DNA of 64,000 nt. Origin: Eucalyptus grandis (taxonomy: Eukaryota > Streptophyta > Magnoliopsida > Myrtales > Myrtaceae). The stretch spans positions 10,000,559 to 10,064,558 of the forward strand of contig NC_052614.1 in assembly GCF_016545825.1 (NCBI RefSeq), written 5' to 3'. Made by a program: the position numbers and the translations under genes. The notes under the pieces were generated by a model. It was not told where the DNA came from. It did no database searches and worked only from the letters and a program-made list of their open reading frames with translations. This document shows, piece by piece, positions 63,901-64,000 of this stretch; positions within the stretch are counted from its first letter, which is position 1, and each line of letters opens with the position of its first letter.

Positions 63901-64000
63901 GAACGTGATGGTTCGTCTGCCTAGTGATTTGTGCATAAGGAGCCAATTGCTATCTTCCTTCCTATGGTTTGTGACTTGCGTCTAAGAGTTTTTCTTACTC

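Overview
The window looks like nuclear DNA of a eudicot plant. Genes are split by GT-AG introns and lie in AT-rich intergenic DNA full of small transposable elements. The protein families are plant-specific or plant-expanded: cytokinin dehydrogenase, LOB-domain, PLS-class PPR, CRM-domain splicing factor and DUF4408/DUF761. The style of the AT-rich foldback repeats reminds me of Myrtaceae (Eucalyptus-like), but that is a weak impression and not a demonstrated identification. I see no bacterial operon, CRISPR array, rRNA gene or tRNA gene.

Layout. (1) 140-2221, plus strand: the last four exons of an alpha/beta hydrolase that is cut by the window edge. Its 3' flank (2296-3533) is repeated at 5669-6951. 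(2) 7287-11522, minus strand: a complete nine-exon CRM-domain factor of the CFM3 type (894 aa). (3) 11.5-16.7 kb: MITE-rich intergenic DNA. (4) 16749-19573, minus strand: cytokinin dehydrogenase copy A (five exons, 531 aa). (5) 19.6-37.2 kb: a gene-poor stretch with small DNA transposons, several with a GC-rich core, a SINE nested in a MITE, a 5S-rRNA-like LTR fragment and a near-perfect 21-bp-arm hairpin. (6) 37186-38125, plus strand: LOB-domain gene 1. (7) 40102-43343, minus strand: cytokinin dehydrogenase copy B (531 aa). (8) 46.2-47.5 kb: a LINE fragment with another transposon nested in it, just upstream of LOB-domain copy 2 (47715-48424), which has a premature stop. (9) 50320-52434, plus strand: an intronless E-class PPR gene. 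(10) 55330-56490, minus strand: a DUF4408/DUF761 gene. (11) 56.7-63.9 kb: non-coding DNA present twice, each copy carrying different insertions.

How it fits together. The central theme is duplication. A CKX-LBD block (CKX minus, LBD plus, divergent) was duplicated in tandem. Block 1 is CKX-A...LBD1 with about 17 kb between the genes. Block 2 is CKX-B...LBD2 with about 4 kb between them. The copies have since diverged: CKX-B has lost the hydrophobic N-terminus and the Arg of the flavin-binding motif, and LBD2 has a nonsense codon after its DNA-binding domain plus a LINE in its promoter. Paired duplicated segments also give empty-site controls for several transposon insertions. I found no clearly new multi-gene system. 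The strongest leads are the asymmetric CKX-LBD block, the GC-core transposon group, the hairpin at 36.2 kb, and the TSD-flanked poly(A)-only insertions. All coordinates and splice sites were read by eye, with codon phase checked across every junction.
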